From: Phycisphaerae bacterium
GTDB taxonomy: Bacteria; Planctomycetota; Phycisphaerae; UBA1845
Assembly: GCA_029260195.1 (NCBI GenBank)
Contig: JAJDDS010000269.1
Location: forward strand, 1-5,643
Reading direction: 5' to 3'
Length of the DNA stretch: 5,643 bases
The notes beneath the pieces were generated by a model. It worked only from the letters and a program-made list of their open reading frames with translations. It did no database searches and had not been told where the DNA came from. The translations under genes and the position numbers were made by a program. This document shows positions 5,393 to 5,643 of the stretch, in pieces (the first letter of the stretch is position 1; every line of letters begins with the position of its first letter).

Positions 5393-5643
5393 AAACCTCA
5401 AGTCACCACGGGCCTCTCCGAACCCTACCCAAAATCGCGTTCGCGGGCCAGTTGACGCGATGGTTGCGGGCCGTACTACCACCGAGAATCGACCCGCCGC
5501 GGGATTCCCGCTACCATGACGCCGACGCCCCGCAGGCGTCTCCCGTGCTCCCGGATTCGAGACGCAGCCAAGCGCGGAGTGTCGTACCGAACGTGGCAAC
5601 CTCACATCCCCACAACCCCGGCCGCTCGACCGCACCAAACGCA
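5393..5643. other. Upstream region of the aminotransferase, no gene recognised
   Basis: No convincing gene lies here. The aminotransferase frame stays open to 5638, but the conceptual extension is Arg/Gly/Pro-rich and unlike a real domain. Two small inverted repeats are visible: GCGGG-ATT-CCCGC (5499-5511) and GACGCC-CCGCA-GGCGTC (5524-5540). Neither is followed by a T-run, so neither looks like an intrinsic terminator. No good minus-strand -35/-10 pair was found, so the promoter may use another sigma factor or lie beyond the right edge. Confidence 0.4.

Noticed and set aside
5516..5643. Plus-strand ATG open to the right edge, with TTGACG at 5452-5457 as a possible rightward -35
   Set aside because: There is no Shine-Dalgarno, the -10 match is poor, and the 42 visible codons are Arg/Pro-rich. 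A divergent gene cannot be excluded without sequence beyond the edge, but the evidence is too weak to list.

Overview
The window is a GC-rich bacterial chromosome segment with five genes, all on the minus strand, so transcription runs from high to low coordinates. The organism probably has a Gram-negative type envelope: there is a lipoprotein, a secreted beta-propeller and a secreted TlpA-type thioredoxin. The family mix (PQQ-like propeller, TlpA fused to TPR-like helices, high GC) would suit Planctomycetota or another high-GC environmental phylum. That placement is an inference from protein style only. There is no transposase, integrase, CRISPR array, rRNA or tRNA, and nothing that looks recently acquired.

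Layout in order of transcription: (1) 5380-4217, a class I/II PLP-dependent aminotransferase with a strong Shine-Dalgarno; (2) 4090-3017, a secreted TlpA-like thioredoxin with a C-terminal TPR-like helical domain, preceded by a plausible sigma70-type promoter at 4164-4192; (3) 2904-1621, a secreted PQQ-like beta-propeller protein; (4) 1434-364, a lipoprotein of unrecognised family with a coiled-coil segment, preceded by its own promoter with a perfect TTGACA at 1552-1579; (5) 209-1, the N-terminus of PurH, cut by the left edge.

Genes 2 to 4 all encode exported proteins and may form an envelope-related cluster, with 2 and 3 probably co-transcribed and 4 also served by its own promoter. The aminotransferase and purH are ordinary metabolic genes flanking it, with no obvious functional link.

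The most notable non-coding signals are a 16-bp perfect (18 of 19) inverted repeat, one copy in each of the two spacers flanking the propeller gene (1469-1487 and 2984-3002); a perfect 18-bp palindrome upstream of purH (261-278); and a hairpin directly over the purH ribosome-binding region (213-228). I found no clear new defence, mobile or biosynthetic system. The candidates for novelty are the unknown lipoprotein and its association with the TlpA/propeller pair.
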